A program made the translations under genes and the position numbers. From Pseudomonas viridiflava (GTDB lineage: Bacteria > Pseudomonadota > Gammaproteobacteria > Pseudomonadales > Pseudomonadaceae), in NCBI RefSeq assembly GCF_900585905.1, contig NZ_UTVH01000095.1:310001-374000 (forward strand): 64,000 nt of DNA, read 5' to 3'. Positions 43,644 to 51,918 of the stretch are shown here, one piece after another; position 1 is the first letter of the stretch; the number at the start of each line of letters is the position of its first letter. The notes beneath the pieces were generated by a model, which was not told the DNA's origin, searched no databases, and was given only the letters and a program-made list of their open reading frames with translations.

Positions 43644-44045
43644 ATGAACGCTCCGATCTCGATTCGTCAGCCTTGCCCACCCGGTGTCTGCAACTGCGGT
43701 CGCGATCGGCTGGAGGAGGCGCACGCCGCACAGCTGCGCATCCTGGCGCTGACGCGGGTTGAGGAAAAGCGCTTGCTGGAGCGGTTGGAAAACGTGCACA
43801 GCCTGGCCGATCTGGAGCACATGCAGCGCCGTCTGTATGAGCAGCTGGGCGTGCGCGTGCAGGTCATGCCGGGGTTCAATGAGGTGCGCACCATGCGCGG
43901 CATCGCCATCACTGTCGACGACCTGCCGGGGCTGTGTCGCAAAACCCGACAAGCCATTCCTGCAGCAATACGCCGCGCGCTGGAGCGCAACCCTGAGATC
44001 GCCTTTCGCCTGCTGGACGCCCACGATCTGTTTCGCGATGCCTGA
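43644..44045 (+). CDS. Unknown protein with CxC motif
   Basis: A 133-residue soluble protein starting at ATG 43644; ribosome site is not clear. The N-terminus has 'CPPGVCNCGRDRLEEAH', three Cys close together as in a metal-binding hook, followed by a long helix 'LRILALTRVEEKRLLERLENVHSLADLEHMQRRLYEQLG' and a second domain 'VRVQVMPGFNEVRTMRGIAITVDDLPGLCRKTRQAIPAAIRRAL'. I have no family for it. Frame-specific codon use resembles Pseudomonas genes, so I take it as real. Confidence 0.65.
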   Translation: MNAPISIRQPCPPGVCNCGRDRLEEAHAAQLRILALTRVEEKRLLERLENVHSLADLEHMQRRLYEQLGVRVQVMPGFNEVRTMRGIAITVDDLPGLCRKTRQAIPAAIRRALERNPEIAFRLLDAHDLFRDA

Positions 44046-44085
44046 GGCAGGCAGGCGTATGTTCACCAATCCTGCTATCGGCGGA

Positions 44086-44236
44086 TGAGAGCGAGCTTGC
44101 TCGCGAAAGCGAAATCGCGAGCAAGCTCGCTCCCACAAGTGAGGGCCGCAGCAGGATGAAGTGGGAGTGAGCAAGCTCGCTCCCACAAGTGAAGGCCACT
44201 GCAGGATGAGATGGGAGCGAGTTTGCTCGCGAATGG
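44086..44236. repeat. REP palindrome cluster
   Basis: Three REP elements. The first is a clear inverted pair: GAGCGAGCTTGCTCGCGA and TCGCGAGCAAGCTCGCTC around a short spacer (44089-44132), then a copy at about 44161-44192 and a reversed copy near 44213-44235. Typical intergenic Pseudomonas REP, of the GTGGGAGC type. Confidence 0.85.
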
Positions 44237-44279
44237 GCAGTGCGCAGAAGTGTTACGCCAAGTGGCTCAGGGGGCCCTG

Positions 44280-45863
44280 TCAACCGTAGAGGGCATTCGG
44301 GTTCGATTGCAGCAGGGTTTTTGCGCTGATGCCGAGCAGGTCTTTGTTCAGCGTGGACGGGACGCTGTTGAGCCGCGCCTGGCGGTCTTTCTTCAGTGCT
44401 TCATCCAGCATGCCCAGCAGGTCGCGCGACTTTGATGTCTGCCGTGGCGTGTTGAGGGTGTCGACCAGCTTGCCCATTTCGTATTTCAGCACGGTCGTCG
44501 ACTGGCTGGCGCTCTGCGTCGAGCTGGCTTGGACCAGCGCGCCGTTGGCGTAACCGACCCGCGTGGTGCTGCGGGCTTCATCCTCGATGAGGTGATAGGT
44601 GTAGTTCTGGGTCTTCGAATCAGTGCTCAATGCCAGGCCGGTGCCGGGGTACAGGCTCTTGTGGTAGGACGCCGCGAGGCTGGATGTCTGATCCTGCTGC
44701 AGCGAACGGTTGCCACTCTCGCTGCCCTTGGCATCGGTAGTCTGTGCCGTGCGGTAGGCGAATTTATCGATTTCGCCCGGTCGCATGGGGTTGATGTAAG
44801 CAGAGTTCTGGTTAAGCGACGCGCTGAAATCAGCCAGCCCCGACAGCATCCCGCGATCGATATCGTTGACGTTCGACCAGTCAGCCTTCGCCTGCGCACC
44901 GCCCAGGCTTTGCGTGCCGCCCTGCAGGGAGGAAAAAGCATCCTTGAACAGCGCCATCAGGTTCTTGTCGCCACCGCCCCGGCTCTGGGCGGCATCGAAC
45001 TGCGTCAGATAGGTCTGAATGGCCTGCGCCTGCTGCTGCGCAGTACCCAGAATTGCACTGTTGTTATTGACGCTGAGCTGTACGTTGCCGCTCGGTCCGC
45101 TCATGTCCACTGAGCGAGTTGTGTCGTCGGCGCGAAACGCCAGGGTCTGGTATTGATCCTTGCCAACCTTGAGGCGCGCGCTCAAATCCACCGAGCTGAA
45201 CAGGTTGGGGTCCAGTTTTGTCAGGCTCCCCAGCTCCAGTCGCGGCGGCTGTGCGGTAAGCCCGTCGATGGCGCCCTGGAACGAATCGGCCATATCACCC
45301 AGCGCCTTGCGCTCCATGTCACTCAACTCGCCGCCGCTGACCTCAGCCTTGATGGCGAACCCGTCGCCGTCATTGTTCAGGTTCAGGGTAATGGTCGCGC
45401 CACTCGCCGTTTTCAGGGTCAGTGTAAGGGTGTTTTCGGCGCCGTTGTGCAGTTGGTTGTGCTCTGACTTTACTGCCGCGGCGTCCAGCACGCTGCCCGC
45501 GGCGGTCTTGAACACCGATTGCGAGATGGATGTCGCGCCGCCTTCGGCCAGTTGTTGCAGCAGAGCCGCACCAAGACCCTGAAATCTTGCAGCATTCGAT
45601 GCCAGCCCGAGGTTGCCCTGCATCACTTGCGTGACCTTGTCCTTCAACTTGGTTTCCCAGGTGAACACAGGCTCTGTGCTCGCCATCGCGCCGCCGGGAG
45701 AGTATGTCGCTGCCCCTGCAATGCGGCTATCCTGGCCAAGCATGACCACCGACGCGGGGGAGTTGGCCAGGCTGGCTACGCCGTTCACGCTGACAATGGG
45801 CGTTGTCGTGACGGGCGTGGTGGTGAGGGGAGTGTGAGTGGAGACGGGCAGTATCGAGGTCAT
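44280..45863 (-). CDS. Large protein of unknown function (527 residues)
   Basis: ATG at 45863 has GGAAG six bases upstream; an ATG four codons earlier is less likely. The product is Ser/Thr/Ala/Gln/Asn-rich, lacks Cys and transmembrane helices, and has no cleavable signal. The first 30 residues are Thr/Pro/Val-rich ('THTPLTTTPVTTTPIVSVNG'). The middle has 'LTLTLKTASGATITLNLNNDGDGFAIKAEVSGGELSD' and repeated Gln/Ala helices. The style recalls secreted, flagellar or type I/III exported proteins of Pseudomonas (no Cys, low complexity N-terminus). I do not recognise a family. It stands alone between REP-rich gaps. Confidence 0.75.
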   Translation of the reverse strand: MTSILPVSTHTPLTTTPVTTTPIVSVNGVASLANSPASVVMLGQDSRIAGAATYSPGGAMASTEPVFTWETKLKDKVTQVMQGNLGLASNAARFQGLGAALLQQLAEGGATSISQSVFKTAAGSVLDAAAVKSEHNQLHNGAENTLTLTLKTASGATITLNLNNDGDGFAIKAEVSGGELSDMERKALGDMADSFQGAIDGLTAQPPRLELGSLTKLDPNLFSSVDLSARLKVGKDQYQTLAFRADDTTRSVDMSGPSGNVQLSVNNNSAILGTAQQQAQAIQTYLTQFDAAQSRGGGDKNLMALFKDAFSSLQGGTQSLGGAQAKADWSNVNDIDRGMLSGLADFSASLNQNSAYINPMRPGEIDKFAYRTAQTTDAKGSESGNRSLQQDQTSSLAASYHKSLYPGTGLALSTDSKTQNYTYHLIEDEARSTTRVGYANGALVQASSTQSASQSTTVLKYEMGKLVDTLNTPRQTSKSRDLLGMLDEALKKDRQARLNSVPSTLNKDLLGISAKTLLQSNPNALYG

Positions 45864-45954
45864 GAGCGCTTCCATGCTGACGGGTGATGGACTTGTCCCA
45901 GGACTAACGGCCGCCGGTTGGAAAACTTGAGGCGTGGCCCAGGCTGAAACAGCC

Positions 45955-46044
45955 GTGGGACCGGCTTCAGCCGGGAAGAGGCCTGGACTGACAACACATA
46001 TGCGCTGCCATCAGATCGCCTTCCCGGCTAAAGCCGGTCCCACA
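45955..46044. repeat. Long-arm inverted repeat (REP of a second type)
   Basis: GTGGGACCGGCTTCAGCCGG-GAAG at 45955-45978 pairs with CTTCCCGGCTAAAGCCGGTCCCAC at 46020-46043. Two arms of about 24 bp with one or two mismatches and a 41-base spacer. This is another common Pseudomonas REP class (CCGGCTTTAGCCGG core), different in sequence from the GTGGGAGC type. Confidence 0.8.
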
Positions 46045-46096
46045 GAAAACCGCGTAGTGCCACATTCCCCGCTAACACCAGACCCGCTGCGAGCGA

Positions 46097-47203
46097 TTAC
46101 TCGTTTGGCTCGTCTGTATTGACGTATGGCGGCACTTTGGCCAATGGCAGGCGACGCGCCTGTTCGCTGTTTATCCCGGGGCGGGCGGGCAGCGGGTCAA
46201 GCTTTTGCGGCTGGCCGGTTTGCAGGCTGCGTTCGATGGCTGCCAGCACCCGCACGTCGCGCCAGCCTTCATCGCCGTCCGGCTCAGGCTCGCGGTCTTG
46301 CAGGATGCAGTCAGAGAAGTACTGGGTTTCACCGCCAAATTGATCCACTACCGGATGCTCATGCTCAGTGGTCTCGCCGTCGATGATTGCGCGGTAATTG
46401 ATCGACACACCTTCGCCGAACCCAAATGCTGGCGAGGCTTCGAACTCGCCCTTGGTGCCAATTACCTGATAGCGCTGGCTGCCCGGCAGACTGAAGCTGA
46501 CGGTAAACTGCGCCAGACGCTCTTCAGCGAAACGCAGAGTTACCGCCACTGTATCGGGTGTGTTGATCTCCCGACCGGGCGTGTGGATGGCCACCGCATG
46601 CACTTCCAGCGGATCGCCGTCGAACAGGGCGCGCACGGCATTGATCGGGTAAGGACCCATATCCGCCGCAGGCCCGGCCCAGAAACCGCTTTGCATACGA
46701 TGGTTTGAAGGCTTGGTGGTCTGAGTGAAGACCGCATTAAACAGTCGTGGCTCACCGATGTCGCCAGCGCGCACGCGGCTGATCATTTCCACGGTGCCGG
46801 GCTCGAAGTGCAGGCGGTAGGCGATCATCAGCTTGGCACCGGAGCGGTTTGCTGCTTCGGCAATGGCCAGGCAGTCTTCTTCGCTGGTCGCCATGGGCTT
46901 TTCCAGCAACACGTGGATACCGGCTTCCAGCGCGGGTACGGCGAATTCGCGGTGACGGAAGTTCGGCGTCGCCAGGTAGATGGCGTCGATTTCCCCGGAT
47001 TTGAGCAGGGTGTCGAACTCGTCATAGTGATAGCTTTTCAGGTCATACAGCTCGGCCAGCTTGTCGGCCTTGATCGGGTCGCCAGTGACCAGCGCCGTCA
47101 TCACCGAGTTGTCGGTCTGATCGACGCCCGGCATGAACGCCCCTTGAGAAATCCAGCCTCCGGCAACCACTGCGTAGCGGATTTTGCCCTGTGCATCTGG
47201 CAT
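46097..47203 (-). CDS. Gfo/Idh/MocA family oxidoreductase
   Basis: A 368-residue NAD(P)-dependent oxidoreductase; ATG at 47203 follows GGAGG. The Rossmann start 'IRYAVVAGGWISQGAFM' is a variant of the usual GxGxxG (A-G-G-W-I). 'AIYLATPNFRHREFAVPALEAGIHVLLEKPMATSEEDC' contains the family EKP motif with the catalytic Lys. 'GAKLMIAYRLHFEPG' follows. The family works on sugars, inositols and their derivatives; substrate here is unknown. Divergent from the TerC gene with a 410-base gap. Confidence 0.88.
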   Translation of the reverse strand: MPDAQGKIRYAVVAGGWISQGAFMPGVDQTDNSVMTALVTGDPIKADKLAELYDLKSYHYDEFDTLLKSGEIDAIYLATPNFRHREFAVPALEAGIHVLLEKPMATSEEDCLAIAEAANRSGAKLMIAYRLHFEPGTVEMISRVRAGDIGEPRLFNAVFTQTTKPSNHRMQSGFWAGPAADMGPYPINAVRALFDGDPLEVHAVAIHTPGREINTPDTVAVTLRFAEERLAQFTVSFSLPGSQRYQVIGTKGEFEASPAFGFGEGVSINYRAIIDGETTEHEHPVVDQFGGETQYFSDCILQDREPEPDGDEGWRDVRVLAAIERSLQTGQPQKLDPLPARPGINSEQARRLPLAKVPPYVNTDEPNE

Positions 47204-47613
47204 GTATTGATCCTCCAGAAGAGCCCGGCGATGTGCCTGGCACCTATAAAAGGGGCAGGCATTGAGCACGGAAGTTCAAACCGATTGCAGTGCTGCGACG
47301 CAATCGCCAAGCGTGCAGGCAAAGTGCGGTCAATTCTTGTAATACTTTCGGGTGGTAGGAAGATGCCTTTCCCGTTGTAGGATCTGTCCCCGCATTAACT
47401 TTCAGGACTGTATGAACACTGCTCAGGAACCTCCCGGTCGCGCACTCGCCGACCTGAGTTTCGATTCCACGTCCCGTCGTGAATCAGCTCGCCCGCTTAC
47501 CCCCTCTGTTCGTCTACCCCACAGGCTTTACCCGGCGCCCGGCTGCGTATCTTCACGTCTGGCCATCGCGCCGATCTGCGTCATATCCCGAATTCGAGAG
47601 ACTCAATAATTCT
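47204..47613. other. Gap upstream of the TerC-CBS gene
   Basis: A 410-base gap. It holds the promoter of the Gfo/Idh/MocA gene and the leader of the TerC-family gene. A 65-codon frame is open from 47412 (listed separately). I looked for the yybP-ykoY manganese riboswitch often found before TerC genes and did not find its GGGGAGUA-type core. Confidence 0.35.
47412..47609 (+). CDS. Short frame before the TerC gene, doubtful
   Basis: ATG at 47412 opens 65 codons ending four bases before the TerC gene start. The first part reads 'RALADLSFDSTSRRESARP'. The 'LADLSFD' piece faintly recalls the SelO N-terminus 'LDELTFDNRFARLGD', so it could be a remnant; the rest resembles nothing and codon use is weak. 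It may also be a leader ORF. I keep it as doubtful. Confidence 0.25.
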   Translation: MNTAQEPPGRALADLSFDSTSRRESARPLTPSVRLPHRLYPAPGCVSSRLAIAPICVISRIRETQ

Positions 47614-49164
47614 ATGGAATGGATTGCTGATCCTACGGCATGGCTTGGCCTGCTGACGCTGATCGTCCTGGAACTGGTTCTGGGCATCGATAACCTGGTG
47701 TTCATCGCGATCCTGGCTGACAAGCTGCCTCCCGAGCAGCGCGACCGCGCGCGGGTGATCGGCCTGTCGCTGGCGCTGATCATGCGCCTGGGCCTGCTGG
47801 CCAGTATTTCCTGGATGGTGACGCTGACCCAGCCGCTGTTCGAAATCTTCCAGCACAGCTTCTCGGGGCGTGACCTGATCATGCTGTTCGGCGGTGTGTT
47901 CCTGTTGTTCAAGGCGACCATGGAGCTGCATGAACGACTCGAAGGTCATGTCGCCGAGCGCGCCAGCCAGTCCACGTACGCACGCTTCTGGCCCATCGTC
48001 GCGCAGATCGTGGTACTTGATGCGGTGTTCTCCCTGGACGCGGTGATTACCGCGGTCGGCATGGTCGAGCACCTGGCGGTGATGATGATTGCGGTGATGA
48101 TCTCCATTGGCCTGATGATCATTGCCAGCAAGCCGCTGACGCGCTTCGTCAATGCCCACCCGACAGTGATCATGCTGTGTCTGGGCTTTTTGATGATGAT
48201 TGGCTTCAGCCTGACCGCTGAAGGCCTGGGCTTTCACATCCCGAAAGGCTACCTGTACGCCGCCATCGGCTTCTCGATCCTGATTGAGCTGTTCAACCAG
48301 ATCGCACGTAAGCGGCGCAAGAAGTCGTTGCACGGTACGCGCCCGATGCGTGAACGCACGGCCCACGCGGTCCTGCGATTACTGGGCGGGCGCCGCCTGG
48401 ATGCCGACGAGGTGGATGAGGACATTGCCGACATGTTCGACGGCGAACAGCCCCCGGCGATGTTCGACCGCCGCGAGCGGGTGATGATCAGCGGCGTGCT
48501 GCAACTGGCCGAGCGGCCGATTCGCTCGGCGATGACGCCGCGTGCCGAAGTCGATCACCTGGATCTGGCCGATGACCCCGAAACCGTGCGTTTGAAGCTG
48601 ATGCATTCGTCTTATTCGCGCCTGCCGCTGATTCGAGAAGGGCGCATCGACGAGCCGCTGGGCTTTGTGCACAAGAAGGAACTGCTCAAAGAACTGCTGG
48701 CCGGCAGCGAACCTGATCTGGAGTCGGTGGCACGCAAGGCGATCAACCTGCTGGAAACCTTCAGCATCCTCAACGCCCTTGAGCAGATGCGCAAAGAGTC
48801 GACTCACATCGCCTTTGTGGTCAACGAATTCGGCGACTTCATCGGTTTGCTGACCATGACCGACATTCTCGAGTCCATCGCGGGAGAGCTGCCGGACGCC
48901 AGCGAAGTCGACGCGCCTGATGTAGTGAGCGAGGCGGGCGGCTACATCGTGTCCGGCGCGCTTAACCTGAGTCTGGTGCGCGAGCGAATCGGTTTTCAGG
49001 CCCAGGCCACCGAGGACTACCAGACACTGGCGGGCCTGGTCATGAGCCTGCTCGATCGCCTGCCACGTACCGGCGACACCTTGCAGTGGGAAGGCTGGAA
49101 CATGACCGTGACGGCCGTGGCAGAACGTCGGGTGACGCGTGTCTTGCTGCACAAAGTCGACTGA
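47614..49164 (+). CDS. TerC-family membrane protein with CBS pair and CorC-HlyC domain
   Basis: A 516-residue protein. Residues ~1-235 form the TerC membrane domain (seven or so helices) with the acidic motifs 'LELVLGIDNLVFIAI' and 'VVLDAVFSLDAVITAVGM', which bind metal in this family. Residues ~300-420 hold two CBS domains ('RPIRSAMTPRAEVDHLDL', 'YSRLPLIREG', 'GLLTMTDILESIAGEL'), and the C-terminal ~80 residues are a CorC/HlyC transporter-associated domain. E. coli YoaE has the same layout. Metal efflux (manganese or similar) is the most likely role. The longer frame upstream to 47479 lacks support. Confidence 0.9.
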   Translation: MEWIADPTAWLGLLTLIVLELVLGIDNLVFIAILADKLPPEQRDRARVIGLSLALIMRLGLLASISWMVTLTQPLFEIFQHSFSGRDLIMLFGGVFLLFKATMELHERLEGHVAERASQSTYARFWPIVAQIVVLDAVFSLDAVITAVGMVEHLAVMMIAVMISIGLMIIASKPLTRFVNAHPTVIMLCLGFLMMIGFSLTAEGLGFHIPKGYLYAAIGFSILIELFNQIARKRRKKSLHGTRPMRERTAHAVLRLLGGRRLDADEVDEDIADMFDGEQPPAMFDRRERVMISGVLQLAERPIRSAMTPRAEVDHLDLADDPETVRLKLMHSSYSRLPLIREGRIDEPLGFVHKKELLKELLAGSEPDLESVARKAINLLETFSILNALEQMRKESTHIAFVVNEFGDFIGLLTMTDILESIAGELPDASEVDAPDVVSEAGGYIVSGALNLSLVRERIGFQAQATEDYQTLAGLVMSLLDRLPRTGDTLQWEGWNMTVTAVAERRVTRVLLHKVD

Positions 49165-49310
49165 GAACTGCAGCAAAGGTGCGAGCTAGAGACCTCGCTG
49201 CACAAGGATCATCGAGGTTGATAATTGATATCTGCATGGGTGGTTTTTCATCCTGGGACCAACTCATTAGATTGGCCCCATCGCTTGAAACCCACCTTTG
49301 GAGATTGACC

Positions 49311-49565
49311 ATGAAACGCACAGTAGCCCTGAGCTTCGCCCTGACCCTGTTGAGCGCAACAGGCGCGTTCGCCAGCACCTCGTCCACCTCGCCGGCCGTC
49401 CACAGTCCGGTTCCGAGTGTGCAGCAACTTGACGCGACGAAAGCCGACGCAGACCTCGCGAGTGCAGGCAACAAGACCTTCGACCGCGCCGCTGTCAGCC
49501 TGGACAAGAAAGTCCTGGTGGCCGAAAACCGCAAGGAGTTCGGCTCGCAATATCAGCGTTATTGA
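49311..49565 (+). CDS. Small exported protein of unknown function
   Basis: An 84-residue protein with TTGGAGATTG upstream of ATG 49311. A signal peptide (MKRTVALSFALTLLSATGAFA) is cut at AFA-S. The mature ~62 residues are Ser/Thr/Asp-rich, with 'VQQLDATKADADLASAGNKTFDRAAVSLDKKVLVAENR' and no Cys. Likely periplasmic; function unknown. A clean terminator follows, so the gene is monocistronic. Confidence 0.78.
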   Translation: MKRTVALSFALTLLSATGAFASTSSTSPAVHSPVPSVQQLDATKADADLASAGNKTFDRAAVSLDKKVLVAENRKEFGSQYQRY

Positions 49566-49585
49566 TTGCGATTGTCTGTTATGGC

Positions 49586-49609
49586 AAAAGCCCGGCTCGC
49601 CGGGCTTTT
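49586..49609. terminator. Intrinsic terminator after the small exported protein
   Basis: AAAAGCCCGG and CCGGGCTTTT form a perfect 10-bp stem with a four-base loop and a trailing T-run. It begins 20 bases after the stop. Confidence 0.9.
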
Positions 49610-49701
49610 TGCTTTTTATGATGGGCAGTTGCCACGGTTCATGCCGCAAGTCAGCGTGGTCCATTCACTGAAGCCCCAACGCAACATGCGTATCGCATGT
49701 C

Positions 49702-50805
49702 TTAAAGCGCCAACTCACTTGGCTTGATATCAGCGATGGGCTGCAAAATCGAGCCGTCGAACGCTTTGAACGCCTGATTGGCTTGTAAGATCCGGGGGTA
49801 ATCAGGGTTGCTCAGCGCGCCTCGTCCAAGCGCAATCAAATCGGCACCGGCGTTGACTACGTCGTCCGCCTTCTCGGGGTCGTGCAAGCCGCCGTTACCT
49901 ATGATCGTGACCGAGGGTGCGTATTTACGGGCCAATTCAACCAGGCTTTCTCCACCTTCTTTAAATGCTGGCTGCCAAGCTTCGTGCTCGGTCACATGAA
50001 TAAAATCCACCCCCGCATCTACCAGCATGGTGAATATGACTTGGGCATCACGTTCACCATTGAGCCACTTATTTGTGAAGTCGTTGACCTTGCCCTGGGA
50101 GATACGAATACCTACAGGGATCTCATGACCGACTCTGTTCTTCACCGCAGTCACGATATCAACGAGCAGGTGCATGCGCTGCTGCATGTCGCCTCCCCAA
50201 TGATCTGTTCGCAGGTTGGTGTAAGCCGTAAGAAACTGATCGAGCAGGTAGCCGTTTGCTCCGTGAATCTCGATGCCGTCGAAATCAGCGGTCTCGATGG
50301 CCCGTGCAGCCGTGTCAGCGAACCCCTGTATGACGTCAGCAATTTCAGCAGCGGACATTTCAGTCGGCATGGCATAAGCGCCTTCGCCGTGATAAATCGC
50401 CATCTGCTCGCCCAATGGCTGAACGGCTGAAGGCGCGACGGTATGAGTGCGATAACGGTTACCCTGACTCAGGGCTCCAGCGTGCATGATCTGCGCAAAC
50501 ACCAAGGCCCCTTGAGCCTGAAGATCATGATTGATTTTCGCCCATTCCAATGCCTGGGCCTCATCCGCCAGGCCTGGCTGGTTTGGGTAGCCTTGAGAGA
50601 ACGCCTTATCTGTGTAAAGGCCCTCAGTGATAATCAATCCGAACCCACCTCTGGCGTAACGCAGGTAATAGTCGCGCATGGCGGGTGTGACCAAGCCGTC
50701 CTCGGTTGCGCTGACGCGTGTCATCGGCGCAACCACCAGGCGGTTGCGAGAGGCGGCGCCATTGATATCGTATGGTGATAAAATCTTTGATTTCAAATCG
50801 TTCAT
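49702..50805 (-). CDS. Old yellow enzyme family NADH:flavin oxidoreductase
   Basis: A 367-residue FMN-dependent ene-reductase. 'SRNRLVVAPMTRVSATEDGLVTPAM' is the typical N-terminal FMN contact; 'GLIITEGLYTDKAFSQGYPNQPG' and 'VFAQIMHAGALS' hold the FMN and substrate His region; 'ADFDGIEIHGANGYLLDQFLT' is the family signature with His/Asn; 'DLIALGRGALSNPDYP' binds the FMN phosphate. It reduces activated C=C bonds of enones or xenobiotics. The divergent LysR gene 120 bases away is a likely regulator that responds to such compounds (inference). Confidence 0.93.
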   Translation of the reverse strand: MNDLKSKILSPYDINGAASRNRLVVAPMTRVSATEDGLVTPAMRDYYLRYARGGFGLIITEGLYTDKAFSQGYPNQPGLADEAQALEWAKINHDLQAQGALVFAQIMHAGALSQGNRYRTHTVAPSAVQPLGEQMAIYHGEGAYAMPTEMSAAEIADVIQGFADTAARAIETADFDGIEIHGANGYLLDQFLTAYTNLRTDHWGGDMQQRMHLLVDIVTAVKNRVGHEIPVGIRISQGKVNDFTNKWLNGERDAQVIFTMLVDAGVDFIHVTEHEAWQPAFKEGGESLVELARKYAPSVTIIGNGGLHDPEKADDVVNAGADLIALGRGALSNPDYPRILQANQAFKAFDGSILQPIADIKPSELAL

Positions 50806-50927
50806 GAGTTCATCCCGAAATACGCGATCAGTTTACGGTTAATGCTGTTCAAGGCCATGCTATGGCGTATAGGTTCCCCAACCAAGGCGCATCCACGTGA
50901 AGGCGGCTTATCACAAAGGGATATAAA

Positions 50928-51854
50928 GTGCTGATTGCGGATTTGCGTGTGTTTCTGGCGGTCGCTTCGACGGGAAGCTTGTCGGCCGCTGCCAGACAAC
51001 TCGATGTCCTGCCCATGCAGGTCTCCAGGCGGCTGGCAGCGCTGGAAGAAGAGTTGGGCGCGCGCCTGTTCCACCGTACAACCCGTTCAATATCGCTCAC
51101 ACCGGAAGGCGAACTTTTTCTACCTTACGCGAACACCATGATTGATGCCGAGGACAGCGCCAAGGTCGAGCTAAGCCCGGCATCGTCGACAGCGCAGGGC
51201 ATTCTTCGGATGACTGCACCTAGCGTGTTCGGGCAGTCGATTGTAGTGCCGATGCTTTCCCGGTTACTTGAAAAACACCCAGGCATGAGCGTCGAACTGG
51301 ATCTCTCGGACAAGGTCGTCGATATGGTGGGCCAGGGGCTGGATCTGGCGCTTCGTCTGGCACCGCTGGGCGACTCTGGCTTGGTGGCCAGGCGAATTGC
51401 TCACAACCCCAGAGTGATTTGCGCGTCACCTGACTACCTCAGGCGCTACGGCAGGCCAGAGTCTCTGGCAGACCTGGACGCACACCACTGCATCCAACTG
51501 CAAGCGATCCCGCGTTGGCCTTTCATCGTCAACAGCAAGCGGATTCTCAGACGAATCAATGGGCGAGTGAGCACAACTAGCGTAGACGCAGTCAGGACCG
51601 CGGCCGCCCAAGGGCTCGGCCTGGCCATGCTGACCGCTTGGGACATCATTCGGCAGGTTCGCGACGGGACACTCACGGTCATCAACTTGCAGGATGCCGA
51701 CATGGAGGATTTGTCGATATGGGCGGTGACGCCCAGCCGCAGATTCATGCCTACCCGCGTGAAGGTGTTCTTGAGCGAGCTTGGGGCGGAACTGGATGCA
51801 ATTGCCCGTTCTGACCTGGTGCGCTCTAAAAACCCGCATTCGTTGCAAGAGTAG
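50928..51854 (+). CDS. LysR-family transcriptional regulator
   Basis: A 308-residue regulator starting at GTG 50928 with AAAGGGA upstream. The N-terminal winged HTH reads 'LRVFLAVASTGSLSAAARQLDVLPMQVSRRLAALEEELGARLFHRTTRSISLT'. The effector domain begins 'ILRMTAPSVFGQSIVVPMLSRLLEKHPGMSVELDLSDKVVDMVGQGLDLALRL', typical of the CrgA-like subgroup. It diverges from the old yellow enzyme gene and probably controls it and itself from the 122-base shared region. Confidence 0.92.
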   Translation: MLIADLRVFLAVASTGSLSAAARQLDVLPMQVSRRLAALEEELGARLFHRTTRSISLTPEGELFLPYANTMIDAEDSAKVELSPASSTAQGILRMTAPSVFGQSIVVPMLSRLLEKHPGMSVELDLSDKVVDMVGQGLDLALRLAPLGDSGLVARRIAHNPRVICASPDYLRRYGRPESLADLDAHHCIQLQAIPRWPFIVNSKRILRRINGRVSTTSVDAVRTAAAQGLGLAMLTAWDIIRQVRDGTLTVINLQDADMEDLSIWAVTPSRRFMPTRVKVFLSELGAELDAIARSDLVRSKNPHSLQE

Positions 51855-51918
51855 ACAGGCAGAGCACGCACCGGCGCGGGACGACAGAACAGTGCCGTCC
51901 CGGGGCAGATGCTCTGGG

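Noticed and set aside
47204..47613. yybP-ykoY riboswitch before the TerC-family gene
   Set aside because: The expected GGGGAGUA-type core and paired glycine-like loops are not present.
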